A DNA stretch of 64,000 bases from Pardosa pseudoannulata (taxonomy: Eukaryota; Arthropoda; Arachnida; Araneae; Lycosidae). Below are positions 14,731-27,800 of the stretch, piece by piece. The stretch is taken from assembly GCA_032207245.1 (NCBI GenBank), contig CM063507.1:88413667-88477666 (forward strand). Reading direction: 5' to 3'. Below the pieces are notes generated by a model. The model made no database searches. It was not told the DNA's origin and saw only the letters and a program-made list of their open reading frames with translations. The translations under genes were made by a program, and so were the position numbers. Each line of letters begins with the position of its first letter. The stretch's first letter is position 1.

Positions 14731-15836
14731 ATACTAGCTGATTATACCTGACATTAACTGGGAAAGAAGAAAGTTTTAGAGTTTTCTACTACATTCAATG
14801 CAAAGAAAACTAAACTTCCAGAAGTAACTGAAATATCTACAACCTGCCCCAACCTCCATGCTTCTTTTAATTAAAATCTGCATGACTTATCTATAAGGAA
14901 AGGGCAGCTGACTTTATAAACCCTTTCAGTATACGAAAGATTATTTGTCAAAAAAATTTTCTAGCTCATGACGATAAAAAATACCAATAAACTAAAAGTA
15001 TTTTCATGATATTTTAAGGATATCAAGGAAAGGAATTTTGAATTACTACAGATACACTAAAAACATATGCATGAGGAATTTTTTTATTATTAATACTGCC
15101 CTTTTGTCTAGAAAATATAAAAGAATGTTAGGAACATTAACAAATATTCTTTGACCAGTACTTATCACCTGTACTGGCATTCTTTATTAGAACCGGTTTG
15201 GGGCAAGTTTAACTCCGAACTTAAAAAACCAGAAAGTTTGAGAGTACGACGAAAATTGATAGGAAATCACGTGATGACAGATAAATTGTTCAAGTTCCAA
15301 TTTAAAAATTAAGGAGTTTTTAAGGACCTCTGACAAAAATTAAGTAGTTTTAAGGGCCCTTAAAAATGAAAGCTAAAATTAAGGAGTTCTTAAGGACTTT
15401 TAAGGACTGTGGGAACTCTGAGATAGGACAGTTTGAATTTCATTACTGGCATAAATATAGATGCAACCATTTAGAATAGGCGTTAAACAGAAGGTTCCAA
15501 TCAAATAATCATTCATGTAAAAAGGAAGAGAATGACTACAGTGTTGCAAACTAAACCAAATGTGGAAACAAGAACAAACTGACTGAAGTGATTCTACTCA
15601 CCATTTCGAACTCGCTGAACAGTGTGGGCAATTAAAAAACGCTCTACCCAATTCTCCATACTCTGCAACACCCACGAATGTGCAATCTTATTTCGGGGAA
15701 CTTGAAGAGTCAACCACTCCATGCACTGCTGAGGACAGTACTCAGCAGCCTAAACAACACAGTTAAACACACTTTAAAATACAAACAACTCACACTTTAT
15801 CTGCACAAGAAATGATTCTGCAGTCTCTCCCCCAAT

Positions 15837-15868
<32 letters not shown>

Positions 15869-18777
15869 ACTACTAGCCTTTCCAGACAGTTTTTATTTGC
15901 TCACAATCCTGCCTATATTTTATAATAGTTTTAGAATAATAAAGCATATGCAAAAAACTAATTTTTCATCAAATACTGACTTGACATTGATATTCAACTT
16001 TATTTTTATCTCATTTAAATTATAGTTTGCATCAAATTCATTTCATTTGTGGGAAAAAAACTTATTTTTTCATATTATTTTTGCACCAATTAATGTTCAA
16101 TTTATTATAAATGTTATTTAACTTTATAGATCAAATCAGATTAATTATATATGTCTCCTTTTACATTACAGTTGTATGAGTAGTATAAATATTTGTTTAT
16201 TTTTAAAGACTATGTCTTCATTTATTGTAAGACTTACTGCTACCCTTGCTATAATGAACTAATCACTTTTTAGCAATATTTAGATATACAAAAAATAATT
16301 AATAAATGCGACAAAATTAAAAATGTGTTCCCTTTTATTGACCATTTTCATTCCACATTTAAATCATATTTGTAAAATGATTGTAAAAAAAACTTATTCA
16401 TAATCACCCAAAAATTCACCAAAATTGACAGGATTATAACCACAAAAGGGGCCACTAATCTACAAAAATTATTTAATATCAGTTGTATGATATATAAATA
16501 TTTGATTGTTAAAATGTTCATTTATTGTAAGACTTATGCTATTCTAAAATAAAAATTTTTTCAAAATTAGATAAAAAAAATAACAAAATTTAATGAAAGT
16601 GAATAGACAAAGTAAATATTTAACTTCCCTTGTAATAATAAATTCTAAAGTAAAATGAGATTTAAAAGAAATTTAGCACCACAATTCCACCAACATTGTA
16701 TTTTGAAGAAGGACTGATCTAAATTTCAAAAACAATTTAATACACATTTTATAAAAATATCATTAACTAGAATTTCATGTCAAAGAATAAAAAAAATTAT
16801 TTATAAATGTCATAGATTGTCAACTAAAAAATCTGTTCATTTAATCAAAACTTAACTAAAGATAATTACATTTTACTACCATAATTTTCCACTAGGTGAT
16901 TAGATAAACAATATAAATTTTCAGACTTTTAAGCAATATCGCTATATGAGGAACAAAATTCTAATAATGTTGTAAGTTTTATACGGCATAAAACAAATTT
17001 TATTTTACATTGCAACATCAAAAAAAAATGAATTACCCATCATTGCTTCTTGCTTTGGCCGTGAACAAATTTTACTTATATATAATAATCTAAGCAACAG
17101 AAAAGAAATGAAAAGAAAAAATAAAAATAAACAACAATGCATTTTTTAATCTATTTATCATAAGACAAAATTAATCTATTTTAAAATTTTATGTACAAAA
17201 CCAATATGCATTTTGAGAACTATTAACAAGAAGACAAAATGTATTCTTACCTCATGCTGCTTCGTTATGGCCGTGAAAATCATATTTATAATCTAAGCAA
17301 ACAGAAAGAAAAGAAAAAATAAATTAATAAACCAACAACTGCTGTTGCATCATCATTACAATTAAAAACAAATACTCATTTAAAAATTTTATGTACAAAA
17401 ATCATAAAGAGCTATTATAAAACTATTAGCTAATTTAAACTAATCAAGATCGTAGTTTATATTGGCCTAAATCTTAAGAACAGAAACCAAATTCATAGAT
17501 AGCTTATACATATATATACTGGCCAATTTTATGCATTGGCAGCAGCAAAATTTACGTAATTAAGTCAATTTAATTTTCATTTTTTTCTTTTCTCAGGAAA
17601 ATTGCAACTAAAAACTGATTGTATTTAATAAAGTCTTTATGTGTTCATTATATAACTTCTTGAACATAAACAACACACTGGAAGAAATTTCCTCCAGAAT
17701 TTGTTTCATTAAACACAATTTTCATAATCTCAATATGTCAATTACAATACTCATAAAGTCTATATGGACATGTCTTTTTGTGAGTTAAAAAAAATATTCA
17801 TAAATAAATAAAAGTATACATGGATCTATACTACACGAATATTACAATATAAAATATTAGTACATATCCGTGTATAAAATAAATAAAAGTGTTGAAAAAT
17901 TAGTAGCTTACCATTACAGCTAAAGCATCATTCCATCGACATAAACTAAAAATGAGATTGCATGTTTGCCTTAAGTTAATGCCATCTCGAATTTGTTGAT
18001 AAAGGAATGGAAATCCCTAAAATTTAAAAAGAAAAATATAAGAGGTAAATATCTAAATAAAATAAACTAGTACCAGTGATTGCCAAACTGTTGATCGTGA
18101 GCAACCAGTAGCTTGTACAAAAGTTTTCAGTAGATTTCAACACAATGCTCATGTTAAATACTTTTTTAAAATTATTTTTATTCAATATTCCTTTTAGAAG
18201 AGAGTAGAAGTCTACAAGGTTAAGTGGAGAAAGTAACACCTAACAGAAGCCTACTGATTTTCACCAGTGGTTCAGACGAAAAAAACAAACAAAAAATTAT
18301 AAGCTCATAAATTTAAAAGCAATACTGTATGTAAGACCTTATTCTAAAAGCAAAAGCAATACTTAGCTCCCCATATCTATATCAGGGTCCTTTTTTCCTT
18401 ATTACATATGAACATATATATACAGGGTTACTGCTCTTTTTCCAGAACAAAAATTAAGGACTTTCTAAGAACCAGAGTAATTTTTTATAAGGACCTACTT
18501 GAAATACACAGCATAACGGCATAAACACTATTTCACAAGGAAAATATTTTAATGATTATGAACCACACAAGGCATGTTCAATAAATGCCTTACAATATTT
18601 CAGAATTAAATTTTTTAAAAGGCCAAAAAATTAATATAAGAGAAATCTATTTGACAAAAACTAATTTTGAAAAATGTACAGCTAAAGTTTTTTGAGTGCT
18701 CAAACTAAAAATAAATTGTGAATAAAATACAATATTATAAACAGTACTTTCTGAGGATTTAAAAATGACTGATATAT

Positions 18778-18862
<85 letters not shown>

Positions 18863-21800
18863 TAGCTGATTATATCTGATATTGCCTGGGAAAGAAGAAT
18901 GTTTGACTTTACTATACATTCAATGGAAGGAAAATTAAACTTCCTTAAGTAACTTAAATATCTACACAACCCCCACCTTCCATGCTTCATTTCATTAAAA
19001 TCTGCATGACTGTTAGCTATTAGGAAAAGGCAGCTGACTTTATACTTTAAACCTTTTAAGTATGCAAAAGATTATTTATTTCTCAAATAAGTAACTAAGA
19101 AAAAAACTGTCATATAAGAAAACTGATAGGAAATGACATGACAACAGCAGATCTTGTTCATGGAGAAATGGATCGTGTTCCAATTTAAAAATTAGGGAGT
19201 TTTTAAGGACCTTTGACAAGAATTAAGGAGTTTTAAAGGGCCCTTGAAAATGAAAACTAAAAATTAAGGAGTTCTTAAGGACTGTGGGAACCTTGTATAT
19301 ATGAGTATGGAGACTGGTTAGCTGATGAATATTTGGATAACTGTATTCAAATGGCAATTACTATTTAACATTCCAAAATTAAAAAATTAGATGGAAAAAA
19401 GCAATACTTTCTTACACAAGTCAAGTCTGACAGACAATCTTTTCTTATATTAATAATTTATTATTAACCACACATTGTTTTTTCATATATACTATTGTTT
19501 CTTTTTTTTTGGTATGCAGTGGCATTAAAATTTATTTCACATTTATTAGAAATGTATATTTATAGGCAATAAACAAATGCAAGATCTCTGTAGCTGTAAA
19601 GCAATTGTCAAGAAGTTTTGAAAATTATTGCTCGAAGCGACAGGGTGACTCACCTTTCCTCCAGCAACAGCATTGAAATCATTATGTGACAACTGCAAGC
19701 GTTCTTCGTCCCTCGACTTCTCCACCAACAGAGCAATAAGAGAAATCATTTTCTCGAGAGAGGCCGGTTTGTATTTGTCGTCCACTGACGATACCACTTC
19801 GTCGTCTTCATCTTCTTCTTCGTCAGACAGCACTTCAACCTAAACAACAGATGAGATTCAACATTTAGAAACATCATTCACATGACCATGTACGTCTTAC
19901 TGTATCTCAATGATTATGCATTGTACTAGGATCATCAAACTGTTGATCATGAGCAACCAGTAGCTTGCAGATAGGTTTTCAGTAGATTCCAAAATACAGG
20001 GTATCTGTCAAAATAAAATTTTTCAAATCCATGACTTTTCATGACTTTCCCTGATTTAGCGGATCATTTTCCATGACTTTAAAAAGCCTTCGGTAAAGTA
20101 TATATGAATAAAACTTCTGATGTACATACAAATTAAATGTATGCTTTTAGAGAAATTACTGAAATTTTATCATAAAAAAAACTATAAACTTACTTTATAA
20201 GTGTTAATAAACTCACATACATAAAAATAAATTGTTGTATCTACATACCTAAATTTAATCCTATAGCAATTTTTCAATCAAAATGTTTCCAATTTGAATT
20301 CAGGGTACTTTGGTATTATCCAGGTGACCATGAATAATAGACAAATATAACGCTATAACATTTATATACCTTTGTCTATAACCTTTTGTCCCAAGAGATA
20401 CTTATATTTTGTGCAAAAATCTTAACTAATTTTTATTAAAAAATAATTATTATATTGATAAAATTTTAATGTACAATTTAAGAAAAAACCAGAATAATAT
20501 CCATTTACCCACCCATTAAGCTTTCTTGCTTCGAGTTTCCTTGGCGAACAAATTTTACTTGGCAATAGGGTCAATAAGATAATACATAAATACCAAACTC
20601 AGTAACTTCAGCCAAATGACAAGTAAAAATAGAATTAAACAATTCAATGCATTTTTTTTTTTTAATCAACAGTTTAGCGTATCCATGAGTTTTACTCATT
20701 TTACTTGAAAAATCAAGACTTTCCATGACAAAATTGATCCATTGTATAAATCCATGATTTTCCATGACTTTCCAGGTGTGCAGAAACCATGGAAATAATG
20801 CTCACGTTGGCTAATTTCAAACATTACTTTCATTCAATAATACCTTTGAAAGGAGTCGTGGAGTTAAACCCAAATTTGTATATTTTTAACACTTTGCTCT
20901 AATATCAAATATTGTACAATTTCCCCCTCCACACACATATCCTTTCAGAATAAAGGTGAAAAATATACTGTTCTGATGACTGGTATTGGAAAAAATGGTC
21001 AGGGTCAACAGAACTGTTCACAGAGCCCAGTATGGTCCAGTTTTTTGCTACATATGAACTAATGTGACCAAGTCTTTTCAAATCATTATAAACATTCATG
21101 TCAGGACTAGGATTTAACCCATGAACACTGGTACAAAATTTTACAAGCTTTTAATAACAGAAACACAATCAGTACTTAATTCCACATTATTTTCATTCAG
21201 AATTTTGGTAGGAAAAACTAGAATTTTATTATTTTTTTTTAACAGACCTAAAATATTTCTATTTTTTCACAAACTTCTAATATTTCTATTTTTATCAATT
21301 TTATTAAATTTCAAATTAAAACTCGCTTTAGTTCCTACGAAAAATATACAAATAAAAGAAATGCATATATATATGGAAAGTGAGAGATTTCTATTGCTCC
21401 TTTTAAAATCTAGGTGTTTAGACTAACGACCTGAAGTAATAAATTTAATATAACCTATAATGTTATAAAAACCGATATTTTGATGTTAGGTTAGGTGACA
21501 AAATTGTTTTGACTTGAGAACTGAGTTATATTTGGTGACTAAATCTACAAAAACATTGCAAAAATTATTCTCAATAATAGTAAACAATGAATTTCTTTTA
21601 TTCTGTAGTCTCTCTCACTAATTGTTCTACAAATGCTAAAAAATATTTTAACAGTCTTACTAAAAAAATATTTTATTCCTGAACAAAGAATATATTTCAT
21701 TAACCCTTTCGTGCCTACTGTCACAAATACGTGCCAGCAAGAAATGCACTCACTTCCGGGCAGACACACTGGCATGCCAGAGCGTTTTCTTGTTCACCCC

Positions 21801-24800
21801 TGTTCTTGTTCCCGTCACATATGTGTGCCAGTGTTGTGGAACATTTTAAAAACTATAAGCTTTGACACAAGATGGCATTGTATATCCATATGGATATAGA
21901 TACATGTAGATTTGACCTTGTACTCAATAGGAGAGTAGTATGATACACATACAAGTGGTTTTTGATTATATAAACATCAGGGGAAAGGAATGTTTCCGAA
22001 TGACATGTTTTATGACGGCTCTTTAAAATTCCCACGTGGTGTTTGTTTATGTAAGCAGGGGAGTTTTATTCTTGCTAAAGCATTATGTATTTCGATTTGC
22101 AGTCCAGTTTTTAGTACAGAATTAGATCTGACACTTGATATTTATTCTCTTTTTATTGTTAAATTTTCAAAGTGTCGAAAGTGTTTAGCTGAGCTTGAAA
22201 TAGCTGAAATGATGCGAAATATTTCAGATTTTGATTCTGAAACAGATTAGGATATTAGTAATAGTGACACTATAATATATTCGGATTGTTCTTTATGTTC
22301 ATAATGGATCTAGTGATTCTTATGATGAGGAGGACATTTCTGACAAAGAAATTGACGATGTTTTGTTTTTTCACATTCTGGAAAAATCCTCCAAAATGGC
22401 AAATGAGTTACTACGAGTGCAAGGACTGTCACGTAGAATTGTGTGTAGATCCCTGTTTTTAAAATTTTTCATACAAAAAAAGTTTAAATAACATAGTATT
22501 CAGTTTTGCAATGTTAAAAGTCATTAAATACTAAGTAAAAAATGAAAAAAAAAAGTAAAGTATCAAATATATATTTAAATAAGAAATAGCTTAAGCAAAT
22601 AAAGTAACTATAAACATATATAAATAACATTCTGCTTAAATACTTTACGCAGCATTATTGAATAAAGCGTTGCTACTTTGTTAACTTCATGAATTTAGGC
22701 TTCATAACAAAAAAACCTCCGGCCCAGGATACTCACTCGCGAAAGTGACTGCCAGCCTCAGAGATAAGTGCGCATTTGCACTTCCCATCGCGAAAGGGTT
22801 AAAGACATAGCAAAAAAGTCCCACTCAATCATGTATGCATAATAACATTAGTACCTTAATTTCCTACCTATAATCTGCAGATTATATGCTAAAAAGCTTT
22901 AAATTTTCTTCTAATGTGTATAATATACTGCTGTGTATTATCTTCTGTTAAAAATAAATTTTATAATAAAAATTTAGAAACATCTTTCCTAAAAAATAAT
23001 AGATGGCAGCACCTCCTACTATTTACACAGAAATTTTTTTGTTGGTGAGGATAAAAATGCATCGCATATCATATGCAAAAATATGTGAATGATAAAAGAA
23101 GCTGGGGAAGAAATTTCTGGAAAAACAATTAAAAATTTATTTACAAAGGCTAAATTAATAGAGGAAAAAGAATGTTTTAGTAATGGAGAATCTACAGTCA
23201 GTAAAAATGATATACCAGAAGAATTACTTTATTATTTGAGACTAATTCTGATACTTTCAATTTTGATGGTTTTGAATAATTTTTTTTTAAAAATGATTTA
23301 TTCCTCTAATTAAAAGGTTTTATTTTTCAATTAAAGTTTGGTGTCTAATGTGCTAGGTAAGTTTTAATTCTTATTACTCTTTCATGAAATTAAACTACAA
23401 ATTAAAAGAAATACAACAAATTAAATCTTCATTTCCAAATTAACGAAGATGTGATCCAATTAATATTTTCCATTTTGTATACTTATTTTTATCAAGAAAT
23501 AACACCTATATAATCTGTAATGGTGGCACTTTGCTGCATTCTCCATTTTGTTTTTCACTTCCATTCAGCAGATGGTGCCATAACTGTAGATTAACACTAA
23601 ACATACCAACACTTAATACATACCTATTTCTAGCATAGCCGGTCAAATGACCCGACTTTATTTTTCTGATTATAAATGTATGAAATATGAAAATTGGAAG
23701 GAAATAGACAAATCAACTTTATTATAATTAAACAAAATTGTATATTGTTAATTTTTATGTATTGCAAAGACAAAGAATAAGAATTTTTAATTCATTTCCC
23801 ATCGCGTTTTTTACATAAACCTTATGGGTCATTTGACCCGTTGTATGGTATGTTTAGTGTTAAAAATTGAACACAGATTGCAAATAAACATTAAATAAAA
23901 AAAAAAGATGCATTCGAATAATATATTTGTATCATTATTGTTTCTGTACTAATTTATGTACATTTTTAAAAAATATTTTTATCTTAAAAATATTTTAAGA
24001 TAAAATTCTTTAAGTCTATCCAAATTTTCAGTTTGTTAAATTATTATTTATTTAAAGAAAATGATATCATTAAGTGACAGAGTTTAAATGTAATTTTTTT
24101 TTTTACACTAGAAGTTATAAAGCTTTTTCACATATGCCTTTCATTTTGCTGAACCACATGAATGGAAATTTAATCTGCGGATTATATGCTGCTCAGGGTT
24201 ATATGATATTTTTTTTTCTGAAAATATCATGAAATTCAAACCTGTGGCAGGAAATAAGGGTAATACCTTCTACAATCCAATAGATAGTTCAATTTTAGTA
24301 TGAATTCAAACTAGACTCACGTAATCAGAAGCTTTCTGACCAAGATAAAAATTGACAATGGTTGAGATCGCTTCAATCGATAATAGGAACTGGCATTCTT
24401 CTTCTCCCATTTTAGCAAACTCCAATAAAAAAGCAAAATACTCTGTCAAATGCTTCAAGTGTTGTTTGGCACCATGTTCAATCTGAAAGTAAAAAACAGT
24501 CCAGTGTTTTCAACAGAAATACTATAAGATATCCCAAAAGATTAAAAAATTTAAATAGAACAAATATTTCACTTGTGACTCCTCTGAGCATAAATTGTAC
24601 AATAATTTGCAATTGGTGTAGTTTCATTTATTTTATATGCTGAACAATGAAATTTTAAATACAAGTTATCTGCCAAAATAAAATTTTTTAAATTCATGAC
24701 TTTCCCTGATTTTAGCAGATCATTTTCCATGACTTTAAAATATTTTGTTAAAGTGTATATGAATAAAACTTCATGTACATACAAATTAAATGTATGTTTT

Positions 24801-27800
24801 TAGAGAAATTACAAGAATGTATGATAAAAAATACTTTATAAATGTTTATAAACTCATATATATAAATAAATTGTAGTAGTATCTACTTACCTAAGTTTAA
24901 TCATATAGCAATTATCTGAATGCAATCAAAAAATTTCTAATTTGAATTCAGGGTACTTAGGTATTATCGAGGTGACCATGAATAATAGCCAAACAGGATA
25001 ACCATAAAGATTTCCTCTTTTCCCCCAAAGTATGAATTTTTGAATGGCTGTAAACATCCATGCCAGCAGTGGGATTCAAACACACGAACTTTCGTGTAGA
25101 AGAGCAGCACCCTACCCATTTAGCTAATGGTTGGCCGAATGGGTAGGGCGTTGCTCTTCGGTCGGCCTGATATTTGTTATGGCATTATCACACAATCACT
25201 GTTACTGCTGCTTTGCCATTTTAAAACCAGTTCTTCCATGCTTAACAAATTTCTCCCTTTATATTTTAAGTGAGCCAGATAAGCTATCATAACATTTAAT
25301 TGGAAATTAAAAGCAAAAATAATTAAATTATAATAAAATTTGTATTGATTCTAAAATTTACTAGTATACCCCCAAAAGTGCCCTGCTTTTCTGTTTCCAT
25401 ATTTAAAATTCAAATATAGTTTCTTTCTGAAAAGCATATGTAAATAATTAAATACAATATTTGTGCTGAAATAGTATGGAGTCCCACAGAACCACTAATG
25501 AGAAAAAATTGAGCCCCGTGGAAAAAAAAGTCTTAATTTGAAGCAGAAAACCAAGTTATTTAAGTAAAGACTATAATATTTATTGCATAAATTTGCAAAT
25601 ATGAAAATATTTTATTTGCTATTTTGTATATACAAATTAAATAATTTTTCTCTCTCGAAAATATTCTGTTTGCATTGACAAAAAAACCTCACTGCTCTCT
25701 TTTAAATTTGGCCCTTGTTACGAAATCATTTAATTTTAAGTTCATTTTTTGTCATTCTATTTTTTTTTTTTTTGACTGGTTTCAATTCTCTACAAACAAG
25801 AAAGGCTTCTTTCCAAAACTTTTGTTGAAAAAGAAGTTGGAAGAAGATTCAGAGCAGGAAAAATCTTTTAAGTGGGAAAATGAGTATTATTCAAATTGAA
25901 TCAAAATATTACCAAGGTCAAGAGCTTTCTAATAAATCTCGTGACACAGGAGTATTGACCAATCTGTGCAATGTCACCATCAGATGAATCGTCACTGAAA
26001 TATAAACAAACAAATTACATAAATAACACAAAATATTTCTATCTAAATGAAATCATTATTTTACAGGGTGTTCATAGGAAAACCATTTAGAAATGCTCTA
26101 ATAAATTCACATTATTTAATATATAATTTCATGCAATTCTTTACACAACTATTTTTAGATATACGTTTATGTTTAAATAAAGTTATACATTGAGATTTTA
26201 TTTGTTTATATTAAAACAAATAAAATCTCAATGTATTTAAAACTTAAAAATAATCTTTTCTGTCTTTGGGGTGTTCAGAATATTCTGCATAAGGAACAGA
26301 GGATTATTCAATTTTGTTCAAAATATTTATAAATATAAACTATGACAACTCTTTCAGTCCTGCCTTTTATTTATATTTAAATAATGCAGCCAAATATATT
26401 AATTAAAAATTCCAATTACTTTAAAGATTCAATTGGCTTAATGATAGCATACATTTTTACTTGTTATCTTCATTAACACTTGGCTTGCAGATATACTTCA
26501 CCGCCAATTTACACGTGCAGTGAACATTTTTTATTGAATTGTGCAAAAGTTTAGTTATTCAGAAAAATCGCAGTCAATTGAAAACTACTTTGTTTTAAGA
26601 ACAAAACTATTTTTATTTTACACTTTAATATATACAGTATGATTATTAATATATATAAAATTACGAAATTACAAAAATAAATGATTTTTAAGATGAAAGT
26701 CTGATAATCTGTCAGCCTATTTCTTCCTCACTTTCTTTGTCACAACGGCTCATTTTATCCATTTTGTAATCAAAAATAAAAAACCTAACTTGAAATTGAC
26801 AAAACACAACTTGTACTTTCTGGAGCTAAGAATTCAATTGAAGACGAGATAACACGACAAAAGACTGCCAATCCTAACTTGTAGAAAGAAAAAATGCAAA
26901 GTTTTGCATAGCAACGCAAACAAAACGCATATAATGTCACACATATATATAATTCTACATATTTAGTAGATTTATGGTGGTTAGCGGGTATCCACCACAA
27001 ATCTACTAAATATATAGTTTTACGTGACCCGCACTTTGATTAGCCATTAGTTGATTTCTGAGTGTTCACTTCAGAAACAGTTATTCAAACTAAATCTGGT
27101 ACAAAGTGAGAAGATTCTCACAGTCACTCTGAATCACTCACAGTTGAATTCACAGGATAACTCAATCAGACAGAAGTGACCCTGAACCAAAACACTCCAG
27201 TAATTTTACAATATGTTCCCACCAATTTTCTTTTCATCCATCCAAACTCCTGGTTGATGACATAGTCGGACATAGTAGCAGTCTTGTAGGACTGCTAGGT
27301 GGACAGGTTTAAGGTATCCGTCTACGTCTGAGAACTTTTTTCTTTAAACGTAGAAACTAGTTCATATTTTTACATTTCTTTTTTATATTATCATAGAGAA
27401 TTGAACTTAAAAAAACTATTCACGGAGAAGTTTTTATAAAATTTCTAATAAATGAAGAAAATTTAATAAGAGAATCAAATTTTTTCTAAACGTCTAATTT
27501 TTTAATAAATTAAATTATTTCAATATTTTTTGATGCAACCCAATACACTGGGCTAGTGAATCACCTAAAATCTTTGCTTAATTTACATTTGATAAAAAAT
27601 TTTGGGCCTTCAAAATCATACATTGAATTTTCGTTACCTTTATATCTAACTACGAGTGTGAAATCATTAAAAATGATCCAAATTGAAAGTTTTTAGGTCA
27701 TTCACTAGTAAATACTATCAAAAGCATTCATAATAATTTTCAACAAAATATTTAAAAAACTTTCTGAGAAATCCCATTTCAAGTTTCAACATTTTATTAA

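Noticed and set aside
16400..16470. Frame after TTTTTGTAG reading [20 protein letters not shown] as the missing exon before E28
   Set aside because: Low similarity to the expected GGPPGMPPF region and no GT donor in the right phase; it looks like part of a local tandem repeat.
18647..18919. 90-residue frame with YIYIYI repeats
   Set aside because: Translation of a TA microsatellite inside an H1 transposon.
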